Assembly (NCBI GenBank): GCA_963575745.1
Contig: CAUYUJ010005780.1
Span: forward strand, 665,001 to 729,000
Direction of reading: 5' to 3'
Length of the DNA: 64,000 nt
Source: Prorocentrum cordatum
Lineage: Eukaryota; Sar; Dinophyceae; Prorocentrales; Prorocentraceae
Each line of letters begins with the position of its first letter. The stretch's first letter is position 1. The notes under the pieces are model-generated. The model did no database searches. It was not told where the DNA came from and saw nothing but the letters and a program-made list of their open reading frames with translations. Shown here one piece after another: positions 53,541-63,826 of this stretch. The translations under genes were made by a program, and so were the position numbers.

Positions 53541-54149
53541 TGGAGAGGGAACTTGGACGGAGGGTTGATTGCAACATCGTTGATGCGTCTTGGGCTGGGA
53601 CTGGTCCTCCTCCTCCTCCTCCTCTTCCTCTTCCTCCTCCTCCTCCCCCCCCCATTTCCCTCCTCCTCATACGCTCTCCTCCCCCTCCTGCGCCGCTCCT
53701 GAACTTCGACCTGCCCTTGCGGAATGCCGTCGCTGGCGCGGAACTCGCCTTCTTCAGGGTCCTCGCTCCCTGCGGGGAGGAGGAAGGGGAGGAGCTTAGC
53801 GCTTGAAGCTTGCCGAACGTCAAAATCAAAAGGAGGAGATAGCCAAAGGCAGGGGGACGTGGTCTTCGCACCCCTGAGGGCATCGAAGAGGTGGAAAGTC
53901 TGGGCCCCCCCCCTGCCCTCCTCGCCACTTCTCCACAACAGCTGCCAACCTCCGCCTCCCTGACGTGGCAAATCCCTAACCTAACCTGACCCAGGCCCTG
54001 TCGACACTGCGCCAAAGCTAACCTGACCCATTAAAACTAACGTGACAACGGCTCGGCGACATCAGTGTGTCACGCGCGCGCTGTAGCAAATTATGCGCCA
54101 GAATGGGGCGACACAGCAGCATGCAAGACAAAACTGCCAATTGTACCAC
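53541..54149. other. No gene recognised; (CTC)n at 53,606-53,680
   Basis: CTCCTCCTCCTCTTCC microsatellite followed by GC-rich DNA; ACCTGACCC direct repeats at 53,977-54,030. Confidence 0.5.
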
Positions 54150-54750
54150 GAAAGATGTGGCCGGCGCCTGGGCGACAGCGACATTGTTCATCAGACATGT
54201 GACCAGTGCTACAGCAAGAACGACATACTCAATGAAGGATGCGGCTGGCGCCTAGGCGACAGCAGCATTTTCCATCAGACATGTGACAGGTGTCACAGCG
54301 AGAACGGCATGCTCAATGAAGGATGTCGCAGGTGCCGAGGCAAGAATAACATTTTCAATCAGACATGTGGCCTGCGCCGAGGCGAGAACGACATGCGCAA
54401 TGAAGGATGTCGCCGGCGCCTAGGCGACAGCCACATTTTCAGTTCGAAAACCTGGACAGCGCCAAGGCGAGAACGGCATGATCAATGAAGGATGTCGCCG
54501 GCGCCCAGGCGACAGCAGTATTTTCAATCAGACATTGGGCTGGCGCCAAGGCGAGAGCGACGTTCTCCATGAAGAGCGTCGCTGGCGCCGAAACGACAGC
54601 AGCATGTTCTATCAGAGATGTGGCCCACGCACAGGCGAGATCAACACGATGAATGAAAGATGTAGCCGGCGCCTAGGCGGCAACAACATTTTAATCGGAG
54701 ATGTGGCCCACGCACAAGCCGCAGCATCATTCCGAGACAAACGTGTCGCC
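54150..54750 (+). CDS. 42-bp tandem repeat reading as a 14-residue Cys/Arg repeat
   Basis: About 14 tandem 42-bp units alternate between two types, so the higher-order period is 84 bp. Type A reads C-x-x-R-L-G-D-S-x-I-F-H-Q-T; type B reads C-x-x-C-x-S-E-N-x-M-L-N-E-G. A + frame from ATG 54,093 runs through ten units to a stop at 54,486-54,488. The second part continues in another frame from 54,478 to 54,819. The break is one extra base between about 54,441 and 54,465 (57 bases where the repeat expects 56). Substitutions mostly keep the frame, which hints at past protein coding, but no family is recognised and no promoter or SL acceptor is seen. Either a decayed repetitive protein or a non-coding minisatellite. 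Confidence 0.45.
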
Positions 54751-55029
54751 AAAATGCAAGTTTCACGCCCATTCCGCGCGGGCCGGGCTCGGTGTCACCG
54801 AGGTCCGGGTGGTGGGTAGTCCACGTTAGGGGGGGGTGAGACTGTCCTCGAGGATCGAGTATCGAAGACCGAGGCGAAGATCGAGAGTCCTCTCTCACCC
54901 GACTCTGGCCGGTAGATGTGCCGCTGACTCCGCGCACGTTGTTCTACAGTAAAAACACAACCATTGATGTGTTGGTGCGTGTCTTCGTTGATTGATCACG
55001 GAGTCGATTTCGGTGGTTGAAAAGGGTGT
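54751..55029. other. No gene recognised
   Basis: GAGGATCGAGTATCGAAGACCGAGG-type short repeats at 54,845-54,890; nothing else. Confidence 0.4.
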
Positions 55030-56220
55030 TGCCGCTGCAACGGTGGCCTCATTCCAGGACCGGCCCTGTGCTTCCCTCGTTCGGAATGGCGCTCTCGCCT
55101 GGGCGCGGGCCTGTTTTCCGGACCGGAGTCCTTCCTTGTCGTTGTCGCCCCCCTGTCCCCTCCTTCGCCGTCCCCTCGTCCTCCAGCTCCTCGCACTCCT
55201 CCTACCACTGCTCCTTCTGTTGCGGCTGTCCCTCCTTCCACCCCTCCTCCCGCATCCTCCTGCTCATAATCCTGCTCATCCATCTACTCAGCCTCCTGCT
55301 CATCCGCCACCTTCTCCTCACCCACCTCCTCGAAAGTGCACGGCCCCCCCTGCTGCTTGCTTTCGCAGAGCGCGATGAGGTCATTTGGGGGCACCAAATC
55401 TGCTATGACACCCGTTCGCGGACAGAGAAAAAACAAAAAACATCGCAATTCCCGATATGGCGCGAGCGCATCTAAGCTTTCCACCTCTACAATTACTCAA
55501 TCTGAATATACTCTCCCTCTTTCCCTGATGGCGTCCGGGTGATGGCCGCGCACCCTCCGCGTACTGTTTGTTTTCACACAGGATGCCCGGGAAATCCCGG
55601 GAAACGACTCTCGCTGAGGCGCCGGCGTCATTTTTCCCCAAATGCTGCTCTCGTTGAGGCGCCGGCCTCATTTCTGTTCCCGAATCGTTCCGGATCGTGC
55701 TCCCGCTGCAGAGTGGGCCTCATTTTCGGATCGGTGTTTGGCCTCCGTCGTTCAGGATGGCGTTCTCGCCCCAGCGCGGGCCTTTTTCTCGCGCGCCCAT
55801 CCGCCCGCCACCACTGCACCGCACCGCCACCACCACCACCACCACCACCACCACCACCACCACCACAACCAGCACCAGCACCAGCACCAGTACCAACACC
55901 ACCACCACCAGCACCACCACCACCAGCACCAGCACCACCAACACCACCATCACCACCACCACCACCACCACCACCACCACTACCACCACCACCACCACCA
56001 CCACCACCACCACCACCACCACCACCACCACGACAACCACGCACACACGCACGCACGCACGCACGTGCACCACCACCCACTACGCACGCGCGCGCGGAGC
56101 CACAGGTCCGCTACGACACGCGTCCGCGGATAGAGAAAATCAGCGCCATGGTAAGGGATGGGAGGGAGGGGTAGGACGTCAGATATGACGCGAGCGCACC
56201 TAACTTGCCTTCTCCCTCTC
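55030..56220 (+). repeat. Tandem duplication of a ~500-600-bp block
   Basis: Block 1 (about 55,030-55,495) and block 2 (about 55,610-56,220) share GCGCTCTCGCC(T/C)-GGCGCGGGCC near their start and CTRYGACACSCGTYCGCGGA, AGAGAAAA, GATATG(G/A)CGCGAGCGCA and TCTAA/CCTAA near their end. Block 1 carries a CTC tract between, block 2 a CAC tract. Block 2 also has extra TGAGGCGCCGGCCTCATTT units at its start. Confidence 0.65.
55825..56037. repeat. (CAC)n microsatellite
   Basis: ~210 bp of CACCACCAC with CAG interruptions, followed by CACGCACGCACG. Confidence 0.97.
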
Positions 56221-56240
56221 CCCGTCCCCTCTCCCCCTCT

Positions 56241-56262
56241 TTGGTAGCCATTTTGGCTCAAG
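56241..56262 (+). other. Relict dinoflagellate spliced leader
   Basis: GTAGCCATTTTGGCTCAAG (56,244-56,262) is identical to bases 4-22 of the conserved 22-nt dinoflagellate spliced leader; the first three bases are TTG where the leader has DCC. A ~35-bp polypyrimidine tract lies directly upstream, and the GTAG inside the leader can serve as a new trans-splice acceptor. Known: retroposed dinoflagellate genes keep such relicts at their 5' ends. Confidence 0.88.
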
Positions 56263-57125
56263 CCATTGGGCAGGAGTCGGCGGCGGCTGGCTTCTTTCTG
56301 GGAGGATCGCGGACCCAGCACGGTCCGCTATGGAGCCTGTGCTCGCGGCGTGCCCGGCGGCAGTGGCGGCGGCTTGCGGCGCGGTGTTGGCCGTGTAGTC
56401 TGGAATCGAGGGCAAAATACTGCACTCCGCGGTGACTGCTGCCGCCCGATGTGCAGCATCCGCAGTTGGTGGTCCTCGGCAAGACGCCGACGTGCAGCGG
56501 GATGTCGTTGTTGCGCACATCGTGCTCCTGGAGCGTGTCCTCGGCATTGTGAAGCGAGCGCTGCACCTTGACGCCAAGCTTTCGCGAACGGCAGCGAAGC
56601 GCGCCCTCCGCCAGCGTGGAGGCGGGGCACTCGCATCGCGGCTTGGTCGCCTCAGCAAGTTGGGGAACTCTGGGGCGTATTTGGACGTGGAGCTCTTCGG
56701 TGACCTTGAATCCTTTTCTGGAGGACAAGGACGCTGGCGGCTCCACCATGCGCGATGAGACGGGCAGCACGGTTGTGACTGAGCAGCATGATGGCTGCGC
56801 TGCGAATAGCAGCACCGGTGGTGAGGACTTCGACGGCGCGGGCGTGAACATCGTGATGAAGAGCGACCTTGCTACTGAGCCGCTGACCTTGAGCGCGGAC
56901 CAATAGATGATGGATGAGGCGGCTAGCGTCGCCGTGGAGCTGGAGGCCAGGCTGGTGGAGGGCAACGCTGCGCACAAGGCCGTCTGCGGGGCGGCCTTCG
57001 ACTCTGGCTTGGTGCCGCCGCGGCACTTGTCCTACGGCGAGGCTGTCACCGTGGGGGAGTCCTCCGTGGGGCTCGAGACGCCGCTCGTGAAGACGGGCAG
57101 TCGCGGAGAGGATGTTATACCGTAA
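56263..57125 (+). pseudogene. Spliced-leader retroposed gene relic, product unknown
   Basis: Inferred body of the retroposed mRNA. The first ATG after the leader (56,330) gives MEPVLAACPAAVAAACGAVLAV and stops at 56,396-56,398. A second frame (56,432-56,758) reads DVQRDVVVAHIVLLERVLGIVKRALHLDAKLSRTAAKRA...LDVELFGDLESF. A third (to 57,125) reads STVVTEQHDGCAANSSTGGEDFDGAGVNIVMKSDLATEPLTLSADQ, a TAG at 56,904-56,906, then MMDEAASVAVELEARLVEGNAAHKAV. Together these suggest one decayed coding sequence with two frame changes and a stop. The minus strand is also open (56,977-56,258), but its Ser/Pro/Leu-rich product looks like an antisense shadow. No protein family recognised and no poly(A) relic seen. 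Confidence 0.5.
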
Positions 57126-58249
57126 TCCCGCAATCCCCACCGTCCCCCTCCATCCTCTTCCCGACTACCCAATTGGAACCATCAGGCGGCGGACAACGGG
57201 CGCACCGGATCGCCAGACGCAAAACTCCGCCGACAAGTACCCCGCGAAAGTCGTCTCTTAGAGGAAGCGGAGCGACACACGTAACAAGCGCACTGGCAGG
57301 ATTGTCTGCCACGCTCTTTCTGTTGGGCCTCCTAATCCCCTTTCACTCCTGCTACCTCACATTCCCTGCTCGCTCTGGTTGGTCTCACCCCCCTCCCTTC
57401 CGCCTGGAAAGAGTCCAACCTGGAACACACCCTATGTGCACAACGCAGTCGGATCCGGCAGAAGGGGGCCGGCGGCGGAGACGGAGAACGCAAGGGCGAC
57501 CGACGAATGATGCAAAGGTGTCTCTACTGAATCTAGTCGTCTCAAGATCGACCCCAGGACCTTCACATGAACGCGCCCAGACCAGGATCCCGACGTGGAT
57601 CCAGCCGCGGCGACGAAAGACTGAAGACTGCCATATACAAAAAAACACACTTCGACCATCGATCCTCGCCGCCGTCGTCGTCGTCGACGCCGCCTCTGTG
57701 TCGTCTCCGTCCTCAAATCGAGGCGGCAACGCCCACGGGCCTTCCTCAGCCCGCCGGTCACCGCGCGCGCCACCTCGTGGGGCATCTCCTCGCGAAGGGG
57801 GGCGGGGTCTCCTCCTCCTCCTCCTCCTCCTCCTTCTCCTCCTCCTCCTCCGCCCGCTTCCGTCCTCCTGTCCATTTCCTAACAGTCTTAGGTGATCACG
57901 GCGTGCACCCCGACAAACGAATTAGTGCAACTGGGCAGAGCACTGCAAAGCAAAGCAGCGCTCAGATAACTAGGCACTGCAGAATAACACCATGCGGGAA
58001 GCGGTGCAAAGTAAAAGCCAACGCAAAGACGTGCAAAGCAATGCCAGGAAATGAGAGCAGCACATCTAAATTCAGCGTAACGCGTACATACAGAGCAAAA
58101 GAGCGCGCGGCGAAACCGATCAATGCAACGCAATGTCACACAATTCATGGGCACATCCTGTGGCTACGGAGAAGAAAACATCCTGGGCCTCGGGCGCGGA
58201 CGCAACCCGTGTGCAAATCACACGGCACTACCCGGGGCCCAAGGCGCAA
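57126..58249. other. No gene recognised
   Basis: GTC/GTCGTC stretch at 57,671-57,690, (CTC)n at 57,808-57,852, then GCAAAGC-rich single-copy DNA (57,935-58,100). No supportable ORF. Confidence 0.45.
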
Positions 58250-58322
58250 CCCGTTGGGCAACCTGTGGCGCAACCCGTCATTGGGTGCGCTCACGCGTTG
58301 CGCTACAGGTTGCCCCAACGGG
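58250..58322. repeat. Large imperfect hairpin
   Basis: ~29-base arms (CCCGTTGGGCAACCTGTGGC... and its inverse) with two mismatches and one bulge, enclosing a short TGGGTGCGCTC loop region. No T-run follows, so it is not a bacterial-type terminator. Confidence 0.7.
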
Positions 58323-58574
58323 GATTCGGCGCACCCATCGTTCGGAAACTGTGGGTAGAAACATTGAGTAGAAAGGGAATGAAAGCGGATTGGGTGTTTA
58401 CCTGCCCCCAAAAAAGAAGGACGAGGGGAAGTCCGCCGACCCCTTGGGGTTCATCGGCATGTGTCATCGGCGTGCGAAATGCTTCCCACTTCCCACTCCC
58501 CAAACCACTCCCTCCCCCAGGAGCCTGGTCCGGTCGATTTGGAGGGGGGGGGCTCCCCCTGGGACCGCCCGAAC

Positions 58575-59125
58575 GCCTGACGGGGGGACAGAGGGCCCCA
58601 AGAGGCTCTCTGGACGGTCCAAGACGACCACGGGCCGCCGAAAGATCTATCCAAAACGCGCACGCCGTCCTCCAGACGGCCCAAAAAGGCCCCCCTAAAC
58701 GCCCCAAAAAGACCCCAAGAGGCGTCCCAAGAAGGCCTCCAAGAGCAAAAATCGCCCCAATGTCCTCGGAAAGCGTGCGTTTGTGCACATTCGCCTCTTG
58801 TGCGTTGACAACATCCACGACGGCCGAAGAAGCCTTCGCCCCAAGACGGCCCAAGAGGCCCCCAAGAGGAGAGGGCCCCAAGATCGCTCAAGAAAAACCC
58901 AGCCCAGAGGGGGCCCCAGGACAGCCCCAGGAGCGGGCCCGGAAGGGGGAACCCGAACGGACATCTCGAGCCTTCGACCCCAAAACGCCCCTCGGCTGCT
59001 CCAAAAAAGCCCCCGCAGGCCCCCAAACGAAACCCAGGAAGCCTCCAGGAGGCCCCCACGAGGTTCAACAACTGGTTCCCAAACGCCCGCGGGACCCCCC
59101 CCACGAGGCCCCCCATCTGCCATCC
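58575..59125 (+). repeat. CCAAGAGGCCCC array 6 (long, degenerate)
   Basis: GGGCCCCAAGAGGCTCTC, GGCCCCAAGATCGCTC and CCAGGAGGCCCCCACGAGG units with the family's AACCCGAACGGACATCTCGA insert at 58,949. Open frames on both strands are by-products. Confidence 0.75.
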
Positions 59126-59204
59126 GAGTGGCCTCGGACCGCAGCCCAGGCAAGGCGGCGGGATGTGCCGAACGCCATTCGGTCACTTTCTTCTGGTTTT
59201 TTGA

Positions 59205-59494
59205 CGTATGTCTTCCAACTGCAAACGTGGGTTCCCATCCGTTCTCTTATGCGCGCACGACAAACACTGAACATGTCAGCAGCGGAAATCACTGCTCCCT
59301 GTGCGGGCGGTGCCGCCCTTGCCTGGGGCCCCAAGGGAATCCTTCGCGAGCTCGCGGTCGACTTTCCAAGAGGGCCCTGGCACGCCCCACATATCGCTCC
59401 AAGACACCCACGACGGCTCCAAATCGTACTGTGACAGATGCCCGCCATTTGTAAACGTGGGTTCTCGCCCGTTCCCCCATGCGTGCATGGCGAA

Positions 59495-59529
<35 letters not shown>

Positions 59530-60690
59530 CCTAAGAGAACTGCACACACATCCCGCACAGCTCGGAACTACCGCCTCCTGACCCTCGAGAGATCCTCGAC
59601 AGCATCGTGGACAGCCCTCGCCAACCCACTCCCGCATCTCAGCACACGTTCTTCCACCCAAGCGGGGCCCCGACACGCCCCACGAAACGGCAACGACGGT
59701 CCCAAAACGTGTTTTGACGTATGCCCGCCAATTACAAACGTGGGTTCTCACCCATTTTCCTATGCGTGCACGGCGAGCACAGAAAATGTCAGCCGCAACT
59801 GCCTGTGCGGGTGGTGCCGCGCTTAGTAGGGGTCGCGGAATCTTCCGCGACCACGCGGTAGAATGTCCAAAAAGGGCCCGACATGCCCCGTATCTCGCCC
59901 CAAGACGCCCACGACGGCTCCCGTGTCTCCTCCATGCGTGCACGGCGAACACTGACAATGCCAGCCGAAGAAATCACTACTGGCGGGTGCGGGCGACGTC
60001 GCGATTGCCAGGGGGTCCCGGGATACTCCTTGGCGAGCACGACGCTGTCCAAGAAGGCCCGACACGCCCACCGTCTCACTCCAAGACGCCCACGACGGCT
60101 TCAAGGCTGCCCCAGAAGCCTCGAAAACACTTGACGAGAGCCCCACGCAGCTTCTCAGCTGCTATCAGACGTTTCTTTAAGCCCAAAGCGTTCCCACGAC
60201 CGCGCCACGACGGTCCCACCGGCCACCAGAAAGGCCACGAACCAAAGCACGAGACGTCGAACACGAGCCCGTGCGGGCGGTGCCGCGCTTGCCGGGGGTC
60301 CCGGGGGAAATCTTTCGCGAGCACGCGGTATACTGCCCAAGAGGGTCCCAACACGCCCCACACGTCGCTCCAAGACGCCGACGACAGCTCCAAAGCGTAT
60401 TTTGGCAAATGACAAATGGCCACCGTTTGTAAGCGTGAGTTCTCGCCAGTTTCCCCATGCGTGCACGGCGAACACTGACAATGCCAGCCGAAGAAATCAC
60501 TACTGGCGGTGCGGGCGGCGTCGCGATTGCGAGGGTTCCCACGGCACTCCTTCGCGAGCACGCGGTACATTGTCCAAGAGGGCCCTGACACGCCCCACAC
60601 CTCACTCCAAAACGCCCACGACGGCTCCAAAACGGCCCCAGAAACGTCGAACACACGTGACGAGAACCCCACGCAGCTTTTCAAGAGGGC
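59205..60690 (+). repeat. ~290-bp tandem array H
   Basis: Units begin TGCCCGCCATTTGTAAACGT-GGGTTCTC, continue ATGCGTGCACGGCGAACACTGA, AATGCCAGCCGAAGAAATCA, GTGCGGGCGGTGCCGC, CCGGGGGTCCC, TTCGCGAGCACGCGGTA, TGTCCAAGAGGGCCC and end GCTCCAAGACGCCCACGACG. Unit starts near 59,206, 59,435, 59,725 and 60,413 are clear; two shorter units near 59,930 and 60,260 lack the first part. Some units carry an extra CACTTGACGAGAGCCCCACGC segment. The minus-strand ORFs (up to 297 codons) are repeat-derived. Confidence 0.8.
59501..59527. repeat. (GA)n microsatellite
   Basis: Thirteen GA repeats inserted within array H. Confidence 0.95.
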
Positions 60691-62599
60691 TTCCAGGGGC
60701 CAACTCCGTCAATGTCCCACAGGTTGAGAGAAAGTGCACTTTGCGGCATAATCAGGATCATCTTCGGGCGTCCGCCATCACAGCGTATTATTGTTTTACA
60801 CGACGGCGTGATTGCAGACCCACCATCCTGCAACGTGCACGCGGGGCAACATCTGCCGACCCGTTGGGGTGTCGTCGGCGTGTGAGATGCTCCCCCCTCT
60901 TGGGTTGTTGTCGGGGCCTGTATCTAGAGCCGTTACATGGCGGCCGACACAACTGTCCGCAGATTCTGCCGATCTGCGGATTGCAGCCCTGAGCACGTCG
61001 TCTGCGGCAACAGAAAGCACAACACTTATACGCCGACCTTACGCGGGCAGCCTACGCGCCGTTGAAGATGACACCGTTTTCGCCCGTCGCTCACTTAGAG
61101 CCTGAATGATCGGCCAACCAGGAGATCAATCTCCGGCATGGAGATCCGGAACTCCAGCCCGGATGTTAGAGGCCCTAGGCCTCCTCCCCGATTCCCACCC
61201 TCTCCACCCCATCAGCAGGGGTGTCCGTCAGCTTCGTGATGATGCGCTCCTCCATCTTATGAAGCTGGCCTGAGCAGGGGAGGGCGGACAGCCGAAGGAT
61301 TGAAGCTCGGAGGCCTGCGCAGTTCAGCGAGGGCCCATTTCACTGATCCCAAGTCACCTGTCCCCCGCCCTCCCTCCTTCGCGGGCAACAGGTGGGGAGG
61401 GATGCTAATCGAATTGGTGCGCGAAGCGAGGGTATCCCAGGGTGGCGAAGTCTAACTGTGTTCGAGAGCGAACAGATGGGACAGCAAGCGACCGGACGGC
61501 AGGCGCACGTTCGACAACCCGCTGTGACCCTCGGGCACGTGAGGCAAGTTTCCTTCCCTCGGTCCACACACGGCACCATGGCCTCACGGCTCTCACGGTG
61601 CGCTGTTGCCCACGGCCCACGGCCGCAGCAGGCCAAGGGCCCACAAGGAAGCGGCATTCCCGCCCTGGTCTCCCCGTCAGTGAGACAAGTCAGTAGGGAT
61701 ACTGATACTGCTTTGTTGCCCCGACTCGACAGTACACGGCAACCAAGGTGCCAGGCTGAAGCCGGCACTTGAGCGGAGGTGGGCCACCCACTCGGTCGAG
61801 ACGTCGTTCTCAGTGCTGCCGACTGGCAGCAGCGACGGCTGTGGCTGCAACCGAGCGGGCACGAAACAACTGTTTTCCGAAATCACCACCAACCCTCCGA
61901 AAGGAGTACTGGGCAAATCTGCGGCCTTACATGCACAAGATCCTCAACTACGCTTTTTGGCCCCGGATTCTGCAAACTCCCCCGCATCCTTCTAGTATGC
62001 CAAGTCACGGAGAAAGACGCTTGCACCGAAAGTAACATCTGCGGCTATTAGCTGCATGTTGCCAGAAGAAAAGGGTTGCGTTCCTGCCAGGACGTGCTCC
62101 ACGAACGGGATAATCTTGGTCGGCAACTCCCACAATTTTCTCTTGAAATAGTGTGCGATCCACGACCCCACGGACTCGGAGGTGACAGAGGACACTGTCC
62201 CTGGCATCTCCCCTGCGCCATCAACATACCGTACTGGGCAACGCCGTCGCCAAAACGGCGGAGCTTCCTCACAAATAATCAGGTCAGATCTCGATCTCAA
62301 GAACTCTAGTTCCGCCTATGCCCAGAAGCCTCACAACATTCCCCACCCCGAAGCAATACTTTGCGTTGCCGGGCATCGATCTTCAACTCCAGAGTCTGAA
62401 GGCAGCCCGTGTTGAACAAAGCCCCCATACGGCCATTACCTATCGGTCTAGTCAGTCGGGAAGGCACTGGGCCTCGCCAAAAGGAGGAACAAGTGCAAGC
62501 GTTCAGAGGCATCCTTGAGCTTTGACGCAAACAAAAACGACGCAGACACACGATCGATTGTATTGCAACGGCGGGTCATTGGCTCAGCCTGCTGCATTC
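60691..62599. other. No intact gene recognised
   Basis: Mostly single-copy-looking DNA. 60,855-60,900 repeats a segment of 58,435-58,485 (CCGACCC(C/G)TTGGGGT, CGGCGTGYGARATGCT). On the minus strand 62,210-62,000 reads SWIAHYFKRKLWELPTKIIPFVEHVLAGTQPFSSGNMQ, which is protein-like and might be an exon, but no family is recognised. Confidence 0.4.
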
Positions 62600-62615
62600 T
62601 GGAAGGCAGGTGGAG

Positions 62616-62780
62616 CAAACGCTCCATGAAGCAGAACAGGACGGGCAGCGCGAGCAGCACGGCCGCCACAGCCCCAATCACATAGGTCATGAAATTGCCG
62701 AGGACCACCTTGACAGAACTTGATATGAAATGTCCGAGCCTCCTGACCCAGGCGCCGATATGCGTCCCGCCCCCCGCTCT
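62616..62780 (-). CDS. Possible exon with a transmembrane segment
   Basis: A minus-strand reading of ~55 codons, RLGHFISSSVKVVLGNFMTYVIGAVAAVLLALPVLFCFMERLLHLPSRMQ, contains one strong hydrophobic segment of ~20 residues (VIGAVAAVLLALPVLF) with balanced flanks. It differs from the Leu/Ser microsatellite translations elsewhere. The frame stays open to 62,448 but loses protein character after the MQ, so the exon may end near 62,616. Family unknown; a membrane transporter or autophagy-type membrane protein is conceivable. The weakly protein-like minus-strand block at 62,210-62,000 lies in the right direction for a downstream exon. Confidence 0.25.
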
Positions 62781-62801
62781 CACAAACAAGCATACCCCCA
62801 C

Positions 62802-63342
62802 ACGTATCCTAACAAGTCACGCCCATGATGGATGCTGACTGAAATCAGGATGGGCCTCGTGGAGCATCGGAATGACAATTCCGTCGTTGCCCGACGACTT
62901 CGAGACCCTTGGACGAGATCTCATATCCCCAGGCCACATGAGCATCGTCACCACCCCCTGACGTATCTCACAACTGTGATGTGGATCCTGCTCCCCCTGG
63001 CACCTCCACCTTTAAAGCATTGCCGTGGTCTACGTTCTCATGTCCCTCCCTCTCGCCACCCCCCTGTCGCTCCCCCCACTCACATCCTCCCATTTCTTCT
63101 CCTCCTCCTCCTCCTCGACCCTCTCGTCGGCTTCCTCCTGCTCCACCTCCTCCGCTTCCACTTCCTCATCCATCTCGCACCCCTGCTGCTACTCTCAACA
63201 TTTCACATCCTGCCCGTCATGCTCCGCCTCCTGATCCTATTCCACCCTTCTCTGTCACCCGCCTCATCGCCCCTCCTCCTCCTCTCCTGCTCTCCCTGGT
63301 CATTATCCCCCCCCACCCCACTCCCCCCTGCGGATGATATTC
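62802..63342. other. No gene recognised; pyrimidine-rich
   Basis: CTCCTCCTC-rich DNA (63,090-63,310) leading into repeat A copy 2, whose left boundary at 63,343 is sharp. Confidence 0.5.
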
Positions 63343-63826
63343 CAATCCCACCAGCCCTCTGGGCGTCGGTGGTTTAGAGCGTTTCCTCTTCCACCCCTCC
63401 TTCTTCCCCCTCGGGGAGGGGTTTACCCCTCCCCCTCCCCCCTCCCCACTGACCTGGACAGGGGGGGCGGGGAGCGGTCAGAGCGTCCAAAACGGCCTCG
63501 CCGAGGAAGCCAAAATCATTGATTTTACTAAGGATGTGGCCCCATTTTGGCCCCCAGAGGGGGCAGCACTAATTGAAGCTCCCCTCTTCTTTGATCGATT
63601 TCCTCCAAGATGGCCCCAAGAAGCGCCCAGGAGGCACCAAGAGGCCCCAAGATGGCCCCAAGATGGCCCCAAGAGGCCCCCAGGAGGCCCCCAACAGGAT
63701 CCCAAACGACCCAAAGAGGCCCCCCCGAGGCACCCAAGACGCCGGAAAGCCCCTCAGGACGACCCTCTACTCGCCTGGGCGTCGTTTCTGGACGGGCTGG
63801 TGGGGATACGCGAAGCGTCTAGAATT
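63343..63826 (+). repeat. Dispersed repeat A, copy 2 (includes CCAAGAGGCCCC array 7)
   Basis: AATCCCACCAGCCCTCTGGG through GCGAAGCGTCTAGAATTC. Near-identical to 8,932-9,746 without the ~330-bp microsatellite insertion. The CCAAGAGGCCCC part is 63,605-63,765. Confidence 0.88.

Noticed and set aside
56258-56977. 239-codon minus-strand ORF opposite the retroposed gene
   Set aside because: Ser/Leu/Pro-rich with no domain; the spliced-leader relict and downstream blocks favour the plus strand.
59794-59812. CCGCAACTGCCTGTGCGG outside the giant element
   Set aside because: Resembles the 12-mer but belongs to the ~290-bp array H consensus and lacks the contiguous ACTGCGG core.
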